Shown here: in pieces, positions 1 through 7,076 of the stretch
How the letters are laid out: each line of letters opens with the position of its first letter
Position numbering within the stretch: the first letter of the stretch is position 1
Source: JADHUC01 sp964617665
Lineage (GTDB): Bacteria > Planctomycetota > Planctomycetia > Pirellulales > Pirellulaceae
Direction: 5' to 3'
Assembly (NCBI GenBank): GCA_964617665.1
Contig: CAZUAH010000322.1
Coordinates: 1-15,288, forward strand
DNA: 15,288 nucleotides
Notes under the pieces: generated by a model
Seen by the model: the letters and a program-made list of their open reading frames with translations, nothing else
What the model was told of the DNA's origin: nothing
Database searches by the model: none
Translations under genes and position numbers: made by a program

Positions 1-45
1 CGTCCGAGACGACAGAACGACGGACAGCGATTATCGTGCCGAACG

Positions 46-204
46 CTATTGCTCCAAGTTCCGTTTTACGGCTCTGTTCAGGTTCAACGTTTCCACGTCA
101 TAGAGATCGGCGTCGAGCACGACCTTATGCCCACGAAACAGGTGAATCGCCTTTTCGATTCGCTCCACTGGAATCACGGATTCAGTGGTCGTCTTCTTCG
201 CCAT
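46..204 (-). pseudogene. Remnant of an ORF6N-domain (phage-type regulator) gene
   Basis: The 52-residue reading frame from the ATG at 204 matches, from memory, the N-terminus of ORF6N proteins: a lysine-rich start, then VIPVERIEKAIHLFRGHKVV, LDADL, and NRAVKRNLE. ORF6N is a DNA-binding domain typical of phage antirepressor-like proteins, and full members run well beyond 100 residues. Here a few residues are missing between LDADL and DVET, where the family usually has an AxLYG stretch. The frame then stops at a TAG (46-48) exactly where the family continues with RFPxDF, and the bases at 1-45 do not restore that continuation in this frame. No convincing SD precedes the ATG. A TATACT hexamer on the minus strand (288-283) has no matching -35. 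I read it as a decayed gene; a short expressed peptide is possible but unlikely. Confidence 0.65.
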
Positions 205-324
205 CGGTTGGTAGTCCGACAAACAGGCCCGAGGGCCCACAGGAAACACCCCCGTTCGTGAGGGCAGGCATGACAGCCGTCAAGTATACCCGATTTGGGT
301 TGGGAGTACTCGTGTCAACAAAGA

Positions 325-362
325 AAGACCCGCGGATCGCTTTGCGACCCGCGGGTTTTTCG
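325..362 (-). terminator. Rho-independent terminator for the small secreted protein gene
   Basis: An 8-bp perfect GC-rich stem (ACCCGCGG at 328-335 with CCGCGGGT at 349-356) is extended by three weaker A/G-T pairs. The loop holds a small inner CGC/GCG stem. On the minus strand the stem is followed by CTTTCTTTG, so it can end transcription of the gene that stops at 398. The plus strand also shows a T run (356-361), so the hairpin may work both ways. Confidence 0.8.
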
Positions 363-397
363 TGGGGATTCGTCCGTGCCGGAATACGGCGGTCTGT

Positions 398-751
398 TCA
401 CGGCTGGTTCTGGAGCAGTGCCCAGGCGTGTCGGCGGTTTTGGATGATGTCGCGGACCCTGTCGACGCGTTCCTCGCGGACGTCCTGGACGGTGTCTTGC
501 CGCTCTTCCACGACATCCTGGACCGTGTCGCGTCTTTCCTCGACAACCTCCTGGGCCGCGCTACGGCGATTGTGAACGACTGCGGGGCGTGCGGGTCGCG
601 GAGCCACGTGGGCGTGCCGAACCGGGCGGGCTGCGGGCCGCCGTCCAACGGCCACGCCGACCGAACCGACGCGGACCCGGATGCCGGCCGAAGCCGTCGA
701 AGAAGCCACCAAAGCACAAACCGTTGCCAAACTGAGAATCAAAGCCTTCAT
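398..751 (-). CDS. Small secreted protein with 11-residue helical repeats
   Basis: The product is 117 residues and of unrecognised family. The start at 751 is chosen over the upstream in-frame ATG at 829 because GGGAG lies 8 bases before it and because it begins directly with a Sec signal peptide (MKALILSLATVCALVASS, ending in an A-S-A-G cleavage region near residues 20-23). Residues 24-65 are basic and rich in Arg, Pro, Val and His (GIRVRVGSVGVAVG, then an RPAARP-type stretch). Residues 68-111 are four consecutive 11-residue units on the pattern D-V-V-E-E-R-x-D-T-V-Q; the last is degenerate. Units of 11 residues usually form a long amphipathic helix or right-handed coiled coil, so the tail probably packs against itself, a partner or a charged surface. 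A dedicated terminator follows. The function is unknown. The gene is convincing because signal peptide, SD, repeat and terminator all agree. Confidence 0.8.
   Translation of the reverse strand: MKALILSLATVCALVASSTASAGIRVRVGSVGVAVGRRPAARPVRHAHVAPRPARPAVVHNRRSAAQEVVEERRDTVQDVVEERQDTVQDVREERVDRVRDIIQNRRHAWALLQNQP
419..550 (-). repeat. Four 33-bp units encoding 11-residue repeats
   Basis: The coding units are residues 68-78, 79-89, 90-100 and 101-111 of the small secreted protein. The first two units differ only slightly at the protein level (EVVEERRDTVQ and DVVEERQDTVQ); the third keeps EER and D at the same positions; the fourth (DIIQNRR...) has drifted. The period is exactly 33 bp and in frame, which suggests expansion by in-frame duplication. 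Confidence 0.75.
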
Positions 752-956
752 CGTACTAACTCCCATGAAAAAGTGACCTGAAACACCCGAGTCTGATTGG
801 GCTTCTTGTTGTCTCTCGTGCCCTTTCACTCGTATCTACCCGGGTCCCACCCCGATCCTGCGCGGCCACAGAAAAAAGTCGGAAGAATCCCAATCAACGC
901 CCAACGCCAGCGATTTCCGTAGCCATAGATTAACCACCGCACATCCCGCGGCGCTA

Positions 957-986
957 TTGACACGCGTGTTTCGGGGGCGAAAGAAT
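957..986 (+). promoter_or_regulatory. Possible sigma-70-type promoter for the first oxidoreductase
   Basis: A perfect TTGACA (957-962) is followed after 18 bases by AAGAAT (981-986), a 4-of-6 match to the -10 consensus. The expected transcript would start about 65 bases before the ATG at 1060. The -35 box is convincing; the -10 is weak, and planctomycete promoters are poorly defined. Confidence 0.35.
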
Positions 987-1059
987 GGGGTTCCCCGATC
1001 CGAGCGGTTTCAGGACAGCGCACCCACTACCCAAATTCGCAAGCCAAGGGAGAGCAGCC

Positions 1060-2409
1060 ATGAAGAAGGAGTTCAAGCCGTCGCGTCGCCAGTTTCTCGA
1101 GTTGAGTGGGACGGCTGCCGCGGTCACCGCAGCGTCCGCAATGACGATTCCAAAGGTTCATGCCGCAGAGGACAACACAATCCGTCTGGCCTTGATCGGC
1201 TGCGGGGGCCGCGGGAGTGGGGCTGTCGGCAACGCGATGAACTCGGCCAATGGGCCGGTCAAGCTGGTTGCCATGGCTGATGTTGTCGAAGATCGGCTTA
1301 CCCGAGCGCACAAGGCCTTGAGTGCCAAATTCGCCGATCGGATGGATGTTCCCAAGGAGCGGCAGTTCGTCGGCTTTGATGCCTACAAGAAGGCCATTGA
1401 CTGCCTTGGCTCCAATGACGTGGCGATGCTGACCAACTTCGCTTACTTCCGCCCAAGCCAACTGGAGTACGCCGTGAAGAAGGGGGTCAATGTCTTCATG
1501 GAAAAATCGTTCGCCCCGGACGCGCCGGGCTTGCGGCGGTTGATTCGTGCGGGGGAAGAGGCGAAAAAGAAGAACCTCAAGATCGCTGCCGGTTTGCAAT
1601 GCCGTCACAGCGTGAACCGTCAGGAGCTGATCAAGCGAATCCGCGACGGGGCGCTCGGCGACCTGCAACTGATCCGGGCTTACCGCATGCATCGGGTCGG
1701 AATCATGGGCCCGAAGCCGGAAGGATATGACGAACTGCTGTGGCAGATCCGCAATTTCACTCGGTTCTTCTGGGTCTCCGGGGGACTGTTCGCCGAGATG
1801 AACATCCACCAAATCGACGAGGTCTGTTGGCTCAAAGGCGACTACCCGGTCGCCGCCCACGGCATCGGCGGGCGGGTCGCCAACAGCAAGAATCATGGCC
1901 AAGGGTTTGACTCGATTTCTATCGAATGGACCTTCCCGGACGGCACGAAGGCCACGGACGGCGTGCGTTGGCTCGGCGGACACGCCTTCAGCCAATTCGC
2001 CACGTTCGCCCACGGAACCAAGTGCGCGGCCCAGTTCTCCGGGAACATCCACGCCGGCACAACACGCATCTACAAGGACCAGCGCATCGCGGAGGACAAC
2101 ATCGTCTGGGATGCGCCCAAAGAGCAGTTCAGCCCCTGGGATGCCGAATGGAACGTGCTGCTGGATAGCATCCGCAATGACAAGCCTCAGAACGAGGCCG
2201 AACGAGCGGCCATGTCGAACTTTGCAGACCTGATGGGCCGAGCGGCCGTACACTCGGGCAAAGTCATCACCTGGGACGAGATGTACAACTCCGACTTCCA
2301 GTTCGTCGAAAATATCGACGACATGGACTACGACACCGAACCGCCGGTCAAGGTCGGCCCCGACGGCTACTACCCCGTGCCGATCCCCGGCGTATGGTCG
2401 GAGACCTAA
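1060..2409 (+). CDS. Tat-exported Gfo/Idh/MocA family oxidoreductase
   Basis: The product is 449 residues. The ATG at 1060 has an SD (AAGGGAGAG, 1046-1054) and opens a twin-arginine signal (SRRQFLELSG, residues 8-17) with a likely cleavage after VHA near residue 35. This start is preferred to the ATG at 985. A Rossmann fold follows, with the nucleotide-binding loop IGCGGRG (46-52) and ADVV ending the second strand, where NAD(P) ribose contacts are expected. The dinucleotide-fold EKP signature is present as EKS (148-150): the catalytic lysine is kept but the proline is replaced. The C-terminal half has AEMNIHQID (245-253), matching the family histidine/aspartate motif, with H250 and D253 as candidate catalytic residues. 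Relatives oxidise sugars or cyclitols, with NAD(P) often tightly bound when exported. The substrate cannot be told. It is probably periplasmic, is followed by a terminator, and appears monocistronic. Confidence 0.9.
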   Translation: MKKEFKPSRRQFLELSGTAAAVTAASAMTIPKVHAAEDNTIRLALIGCGGRGSGAVGNAMNSANGPVKLVAMADVVEDRLTRAHKALSAKFADRMDVPKERQFVGFDAYKKAIDCLGSNDVAMLTNFAYFRPSQLEYAVKKGVNVFMEKSFAPDAPGLRRLIRAGEEAKKKNLKIAAGLQCRHSVNRQELIKRIRDGALGDLQLIRAYRMHRVGIMGPKPEGYDELLWQIRNFTRFFWVSGGLFAEMNIHQIDEVCWLKGDYPVAAHGIGGRVANSKNHGQGFDSISIEWTFPDGTKATDGVRWLGGHAFSQFATFAHGTKCAAQFSGNIHAGTTRIYKDQRIAEDNIVWDAPKEQFSPWDAEWNVLLDSIRNDKPQNEAERAAMSNFADLMGRAAVHSGKVITWDEMYNSDFQFVENIDDMDYDTEPPVKVGPDGYYPVPIPGVWSET

Positions 2410-2431
2410 ACTGTCTCGCGACACACAGAAG

Positions 2432-2463
2432 CCCCGGCTTCGTCAGAAGCCGGGGTTCTTCTT
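2432..2463. terminator. Hairpin terminator between convergent genes
   Basis: A perfect 10-bp stem (CCCCGGCTTC at 2432-2441, GAAGCCGGGG at 2446-2455) closes a GTCA loop. It is followed on the plus strand by TTCTTCTTC. It lies between the stop of the oxidoreductase (2409) and the stop of the hydrolase on the other strand (2483), so it can serve both. The plus-strand U-rich tail is the better one. Confidence 0.8.
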
Positions 2464-2482
2464 CGCGTCGACTTCAATGCCG

Positions 2483-3406
2483 TCAAGATTTCGGCTTGAC
2501 GATCTCCCCGTACAAATCGGGCCTTCGCTGCTGGAAGTTCCGGCTGTACTTTCTCGCCCGGCGGATGTTCTTCAGGTTGATGGTCGCCGTGATGTAGCTC
2601 TCCTTGCGGTCCGGGCAGCGGGCAAGGATTCGTACGGGCCAGTCAGCGATCATCGTGCCGGCGCCGTAAGCCTGGTTTGTCGTGATCACTGCAACGTGAT
2701 TGCGGAACATGGCCGATTTGACAATGAAGTCCTCAACTGCGCCTCCTCGGCCGTTGATCCACACCAGGATCTCCGCCCCTTTTAGCGACAGTACTCGGAA
2801 GGTCTCGGGAAACCAACCGTCGTAACACGTGAGAATGCCGATTCGGCCGAAGTCCAGATCGAAGACCGGCAAGTCCTCGCCTCGTTTCATGATCCACTCA
2901 GGGTCGTTCTTGATGAACCAGTCGGTGTCCTTCCCACTGGGCGGTTTCGACCAGGGCGGGTCGCCCTCCCACTTATCCACCGCGGCGTGCGTTTTGTAGT
3001 ACTTGCCGATGATCTTGCCCGTGCGGTCGAACAGCAGTGCGGCATTCGCGAACGATTCGTCGTCGTACACTTCCCAGCATCCGACAATGACGTAGATACG
3101 ATTCGCGGCCGCTGCCTTGGATATTTTCTCGGTCGTTGGACCGGGCACAGGAATCCGGCCCAAGACATATTCGGGAAGGACAACTAATTGGGCGCCATCG
3201 TTGCCGGCTTTGTCAATGTAGGGAATCATCGCTTCGGCCGGGTCATATCCGGGTCGAGGCACATCGGTCTTGTCGTAGCCAAGGATCTGAACGGCAGCGA
3301 CCTTGACGGTATCCGGTTGATTCTGGGCTGGCTCGCCGGCTAACGTGTTCGCTGTGGCGACCATGAGTGAAAGAGTAAGCATCAACAGTGTAAAGCGAAT
3401 CGACAT
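2483..3406 (-). CDS. Exported carbon-nitrogen hydrolase (nitrilase superfamily)
   Basis: The product is 307 residues, near the usual length for this superfamily. GAGGGGGAG sits just upstream of the ATG at 3406. Residues 1-23 form a Sec signal peptide (LLMLTLSLMVATANTLAG), which is not typical of the mostly cytoplasmic nitrilase superfamily. The Glu-Lys-Cys triad is complete: E79 in VVLPEY, K138 in YYKTH and C194 in ILTCYDGWFPE. NAALL before the lysine segment and the GAEILVWINGRGG strand after the cysteine also fit the fold. Members hydrolyse or condense C-N bonds such as nitriles, amides, N-carbamoyl amino acids or amidinated polyamines. The insertion around residues 143-180, rich in Trp and Pro, probably shapes a specific pocket, but the substrate is unknown. 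The gene is divergent from the propeller gene at 3595 and convergent with the first oxidoreductase. Confidence 0.9.
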   Translation of the reverse strand: MSIRFTLLMLTLSLMVATANTLAGEPAQNQPDTVKVAAVQILGYDKTDVPRPGYDPAEAMIPYIDKAGNDGAQLVVLPEYVLGRIPVPGPTTEKISKAAAANRIYVIVGCWEVYDDESFANAALLFDRTGKIIGKYYKTHAAVDKWEGDPPWSKPPSGKDTDWFIKNDPEWIMKRGEDLPVFDLDFGRIGILTCYDGWFPETFRVLSLKGAEILVWINGRGGAVEDFIVKSAMFRNHVAVITTNQAYGAGTMIADWPVRILARCPDRKESYITATINLKNIRRARKYSRNFQQRRPDLYGEIVKPKS

Positions 3407-3502
3407 TGACTCCCCCTCGTCTTCATTGGACTAGGCGTTCTTCTTTCGGGAACGTGCAGTTGTCAGAATAACTCAATCATCATGGTCAAGCCAGCAGCAC
3501 TG

Positions 3503-3530
3503 TTGATCCGGCGAACGAGTATGGGACAAT
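3503..3530 (+). promoter_or_regulatory. Weak candidate promoter for the propeller protein gene
   Basis: TTGATC (3503-3508) and GACAAT (3525-3530) are separated by 16 bases, about 60 bases before the ATG at 3595. Both boxes are 4-of-6 matches. The 188-bp divergent region (3407-3594) must hold promoters for both neighbours; this is the only plus-strand pair that stands out, and I found no convincing pair for the minus-strand gene. Confidence 0.25.
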
Positions 3531-3594
3531 AACTCCGCATGCGACCAGCGTGGATCCAATCATGGACTTTCCAAAACATCGGGAGGAACTGTAG

Positions 3595-6500
3595 ATGATT
3601 CAGAGATTACGTCCTCTATCTCGATTTGGCTGTGCTCTTATGGTCTTGGCGGGTTTGTCTAGCGTGTCCGTGGCGGGTGCGCTGCAGGCGGCAGAGGTAT
3701 CCGCCGAGACGAAATCCGCTAAAGAGCGGATTGGTGTTCATCGAGGCGTGTGTGTTGTGCTTGGCATGGTCCGAGGCGAGTTGGCCGACTGCGTGCGGCA
3801 AGGATCAATGGCTGGTGATTATGTCGTCTACTTCCAATCACCCAAAGCTGACGAAGTGGCGATACTGAGAGAAGCGGGGCAGAAGGCAGGCGTGCTGGGC
3901 ACACACCTGTTCGTTGACCACGGCGATTGGAGTCGACTCCATCTGGCCGCCAACCTCGCCGTAGCGATCCTGATGACACCTGAGGCCGAAGCGGCGATCA
4001 GCGAGGAGGAACTCCTTCGCGTGTTGCATCCGGGCGGGAAGGCGTTCTTGGCCGGTCGCGAAATCGTCAAGCCGTTTCCCGAGGGTACCGATTCGTGGAG
4101 CCATCCTCATCACGGCCCGGACAACAATCCGCAGTCGGATGACGAATTGATTAGATTTCCGTATCTGACCCAGTTCCTGGCCGATCCGAAATTCTGCCCT
4201 ATGCCCGAAGTCTCTGTGGCGGCTGGCGGCCGTGTATTCCGAGCCTTTGGACACATTGCTCACAAAGCAAACCAAAACGCCATGCTGAACACGTTGATCT
4301 GTGCCAATGCCTACAACGGTACGATTCTGTGGAAACGAGAGCTGCCCGAGGGCTTCATGATCCATCGCAATACGATGATCGCCACGCCCGATACTCTCTA
4401 TTTGGCCGATCACGCCTCGTGCAAACTGATCGACGCGGCTACTGGCGAGGTCAAAAACGAGATCGTAGTACCTGAAGGGATTTCGGACGGCCCGACGTGG
4501 AAATGGATGGCCATGGTCGACGGCGTGCTATATGCCCTGGTCGGTGCCAAGGAGTTCGAAGTCCCCACACAGCCATCGCAAACCCCCGGCATGGGACATT
4601 GGCCGTGGGGCATGTGGCCAGGGCACGACTACGCAGATCCGAAGACCAGTTTTGGTTTCGGTCGGACTCTGTTGGCGATCAATCCAAGCAGCAAGGAGGT
4701 CCTCTGGAATCACCGCGAAGAGGATTTCGTGGACAGCCGCGGCGTTTGTATGCGGAACGATCGAATTTACTTCTACAGTCCGACGAAGTTCCTTGGTTGC
4801 CTGGATGCGAAGAGCGGCGATGTGGTTTGGAGAAATACCGACGCCGAGTTGCTGGAGGCGATCGGCCCCGACAGCAGGGCACAGAATCCCATCGCCGGGT
4901 ATTCCACTCAGACGTTTATCAAGTGTACCGACGATCAGATCTTTTTTGCCGGGCCCCAGCGGAATCGCTTGGTGGTTGCTCGAACCAAGGACGGAAAGGT
5001 TGTTTGGCAGAAGGATCATGGCAACTTTCTGTTGGTGCTCCGCGACGACGCGATTTACGCCATCGGCCCACAACTCCGTTCGTCACCCACAACGGAGTCT
5101 GGCCACAAGTTCGCTTACGAGGATGGCAAGGTCCTGGCCAATCTGTACATGCGGCGCGCGTGTACGCGGGCTACGGGCACAGCGGACAGCGTCTTCTATC
5201 GAGCCTCGGGCGGAACCGTGCGCATCGACACCGCCACGGACATTGCCACTCACATCGCACCGATGCGTCCGCCGTGCCAGGACGGAGTGATCGTCTCCGA
5301 CGGCAACCTCTATTGGGGACCGTGGATGTGCGGTTGTCAGTTATCGTTGTACGGACACATCTGCCTGACATCCGCGGGCGAGTTCGATTATCGACCCGGC
5401 GTGGATGATTCGCGACTGAAAGTCTTTGCAGATGCGGGCTCCGTCAAACCGCTCGACATTCAACCCAACGACTGGCCGACATACCAAGGTGATAACGCAC
5501 GCAGTTCGACCACCGATGCGGACATTCCGCAACGCGTGGCTTCCATGTGGACTTTCGATGTTCCTTCCAGCGCTTTCCCCACTGCACCCGTTGCAGCCGG
5601 TGGATTGGTGTTCTTTGGCGATCGCAACGGTGCCGTTCGGGCCGTTGGTGCTGCTGACGGACAACTCAAGTGGGAGGCGTTCACCAGTGGCTCGATCTAC
5701 TTCCCGCCAGCGATCGACGGTGGTCGATTGTTCGTCGGATCGGCCGATGGTCGCGTGTATGCGTTCGAGGCCGCAACAGGGCGGTCGTTGTGGACGTTCC
5801 GTGCAGCTCCGATCGAGCGATGGATACCAGTTTACGGCAAGTTGATATCCACGTGGCCTGTCTCCGGCGGCGTTGTCGTACAAGACGGGACCGTTTACGC
5901 GGCAGCCGGCATTGCCCATTACGACGGCACGCACGTCTATGCGCTAGAAGCAGCCTCGGGCAAAGTGAAATGGTACAACGACAGCTCGGGCACAATATCC
6001 GAGAAGGCCAAACATGGCGTCAGCCTCCAGGGCGACCTGTACATCCGCGACGGCGAACTTCGGTTCGTGGGTGGCGGCGTTCACGAGGAGGCCCGCTACG
6101 ATCTGGCGACCGGCAAATGCCTGAACCAACCGACCGAAGCACCTCGGTCCTCGTATCACACCGCGTTCTACGCCTACTTCCCCGACTACGGAAAGTACGC
6201 AACCCTGGACTGTACTCGAGCCGACGGGACATCGCTTTGTTACGACTGCACGTACGATGGAAGCTGGCACGGCAACCTGACGCTGTCGCCCCCACTTCCA
6301 GCCGGCGCCCAACGCCCGGCCAAGCCGATCTCGCGTTGGGGAGTTCAGCGGCGACGTATCCCCAAGGGTAACTCACTTTGGCAGCAGCAGCCCGGTCGGC
6401 TGTACAACAGCTTCATCGTCGCGGAGGACCGATTGCTAGCTGCCGGCCACGCTGGTACCGGAGGCAATGACGCCTCCTTCGTGGCAGCAATTGACGTGAA

Positions 6501-6633
6501 AGACGGTTCCGACGTCTGGTTCCAAGCCGTTTCCGGCCCGATCGTCAAGAATGGCACGGCGATCAACCACAAAGGACAAATCTTCCTATCGCTGGAAAAT
6601 GGGAAGCTTGTAGCATTTGGTGAAACAGAGTGA
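3595..6633 (+). CDS. Secreted PQQ-like beta-propeller protein with a methyltransferase-like N-terminus
   Basis: The product is 1012 residues, with SD GGGAGG (3581-3586) 8 bases before the ATG. Residues 1-33 are a signal peptide (ending ALQAAE). Residues 47-160 resemble a class I methyltransferase fold: a GVCVVLG strand where motif I belongs, a predicted strand/helix pair, and LLRVLHPGGKAFL (140-152), a near-canonical motif of that fold. The glycine-rich SAM loop is gone (VLGMVRG), so it is unlikely to bind SAM. From about residue 205 there are repeated PQQ-type blades with a G-x-x-x-W signature: GTILWK, GDVVWR, GKVVWQ, GQLKWE, GRSLWT, GKVKWY and GSDVWF. A cysteine group (C561, C579, C581 and C590, with WMCGC) lies between blades in a conserved-looking loop and could bind metal or form disulfides. 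Propellers of this type include quinoprotein dehydrogenases and BamB-like scaffolds. Without an identified calcium/PQQ site the activity is unknown. Confidence 0.85.
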   Translation: MIQRLRPLSRFGCALMVLAGLSSVSVAGALQAAEVSAETKSAKERIGVHRGVCVVLGMVRGELADCVRQGSMAGDYVVYFQSPKADEVAILREAGQKAGVLGTHLFVDHGDWSRLHLAANLAVAILMTPEAEAAISEEELLRVLHPGGKAFLAGREIVKPFPEGTDSWSHPHHGPDNNPQSDDELIRFPYLTQFLADPKFCPMPEVSVAAGGRVFRAFGHIAHKANQNAMLNTLICANAYNGTILWKRELPEGFMIHRNTMIATPDTLYLADHASCKLIDAATGEVKNEIVVPEGISDGPTWKWMAMVDGVLYALVGAKEFEVPTQPSQTPGMGHWPWGMWPGHDYADPKTSFGFGRTLLAINPSSKEVLWNHREEDFVDSRGVCMRNDRIYFYSPTKFLGCLDAKSGDVVWRNTDAELLEAIGPDSRAQNPIAGYSTQTFIKCTDDQIFFAGPQRNRLVVARTKDGKVVWQKDHGNFLLVLRDDAIYAIGPQLRSSPTTESGHKFAYEDGKVLANLYMRRACTRATGTADSVFYRASGGTVRIDTATDIATHIAPMRPPCQDGVIVSDGNLYWGPWMCGCQLSLYGHICLTSAGEFDYRPGVDDSRLKVFADAGSVKPLDIQPNDWPTYQGDNARSSTTDADIPQRVASMWTFDVPSSAFPTAPVAAGGLVFFGDRNGAVRAVGAADGQLKWEAFTSGSIYFPPAIDGGRLFVGSADGRVYAFEAATGRSLWTFRAAPIERWIPVYGKLISTWPVSGGVVVQDGTVYAAAGIAHYDGTHVYALEAASGKVKWYNDSSGTISEKAKHGVSLQGDLYIRDGELRFVGGGVHEEARYDLATGKCLNQPTEAPRSSYHTAFYAYFPDYGKYATLDCTRADGTSLCYDCTYDGSWHGNLTLSPPLPAGAQRPAKPISRWGVQRRRIPKGNSLWQQQPGRLYNSFIVAEDRLLAAGHAGTGGNDASFVAAIDVKDGSDVWFQAVSGPIVKNGTAINHKGQIFLSLENGKLVAFGETE

Positions 6634-7076
6634 CCAGTCGGCCTTGCCGGGTCTTCCGACCGTGCCTGGACGACGGTTCTGCGGCTTGTGAAAATCAAAA
6701 AGACCACGTGGAGGAGGGCCGAAACAGTCCCCACAATCGCCAAGCCTCTCTGAGTGCCAATTCTACCCGAGAAGCACGCCGCGATAGCACCACAAGAAAG
6801 GCGAATAAAGAGACCTGTACGTCACTTTTTGCCCACTCAGTCCGGCTATTGGATATGACATTTCCACACGGTTGAAGAGGCTATAATAACCTTTCTGTTT
6901 GCAGCGATTTGCGTCAAAACCGAGCAAGCGAAAGAATCGCTACCACCCCTCGTCGTGGGTCTGACACGCTGCTCACAGATGTCAATTTCGAGCAATGTGC
7001 CTCACAAGTCTCCTGTTGATTTCCGATCATTAGTTTTGTCTAATCAGCGTCCTTAATCTGTATGAATGGAGCCGTC
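6634..7076. other. 443-bp intergenic region, no gene supported
   Basis: No convincing coding sequence is seen. A GTG-started frame overlapping the propeller stop runs 81 codons, but its composition is unlike a protein and it has no recognisable motif. No strong terminator with a T run follows the propeller gene. The second half looks like the leader of the next gene, with a good -10 box at 6882 and about 180 bases of untranslated sequence. I saw no recognisable riboswitch in it. Confidence 0.6.
6882..6887 (+). promoter_or_regulatory. Consensus -10 box upstream of the cysteine-fold protein gene
   Basis: A perfect TATAAT lies at 6882-6887. No good -35 sits at 16-18 bases; ATGACA (6855-6860) is 21 bases away, which is too far for an ordinary promoter. 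If used, it gives a leader of about 180 bases before the ATG at 7077. Confidence 0.35.

Noticed and set aside
419..550. CRISPR-like array
   Set aside because: The 33-bp units are contiguous, in frame, coding and without spacers.
1027..2424. Long open frame (465 codons) on the minus strand across the first oxidoreductase gene
   Set aside because: It is antisense to a gene with clear motifs, SD and Tat signal. Its product has no recognisable domain, and such frames are expected opposite GC-rich coding sequence.
3484..3489. TTGACC on the minus strand as the -35 of the hydrolase gene
   Set aside because: No acceptable -10 lies 16-18 bases downstream.
4497..5408. 303-codon plus-strand frame inside the propeller gene
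   Set aside because: It lies wholly within a well-supported gene in another frame and its product is arginine- and serine-rich without motifs.
6630..6875. GTG-started 81-codon frame overlapping the propeller stop by four bases
   Set aside because: The overlap looks like translational coupling, but there is no motif, no signal, and the composition resembles random sequence.
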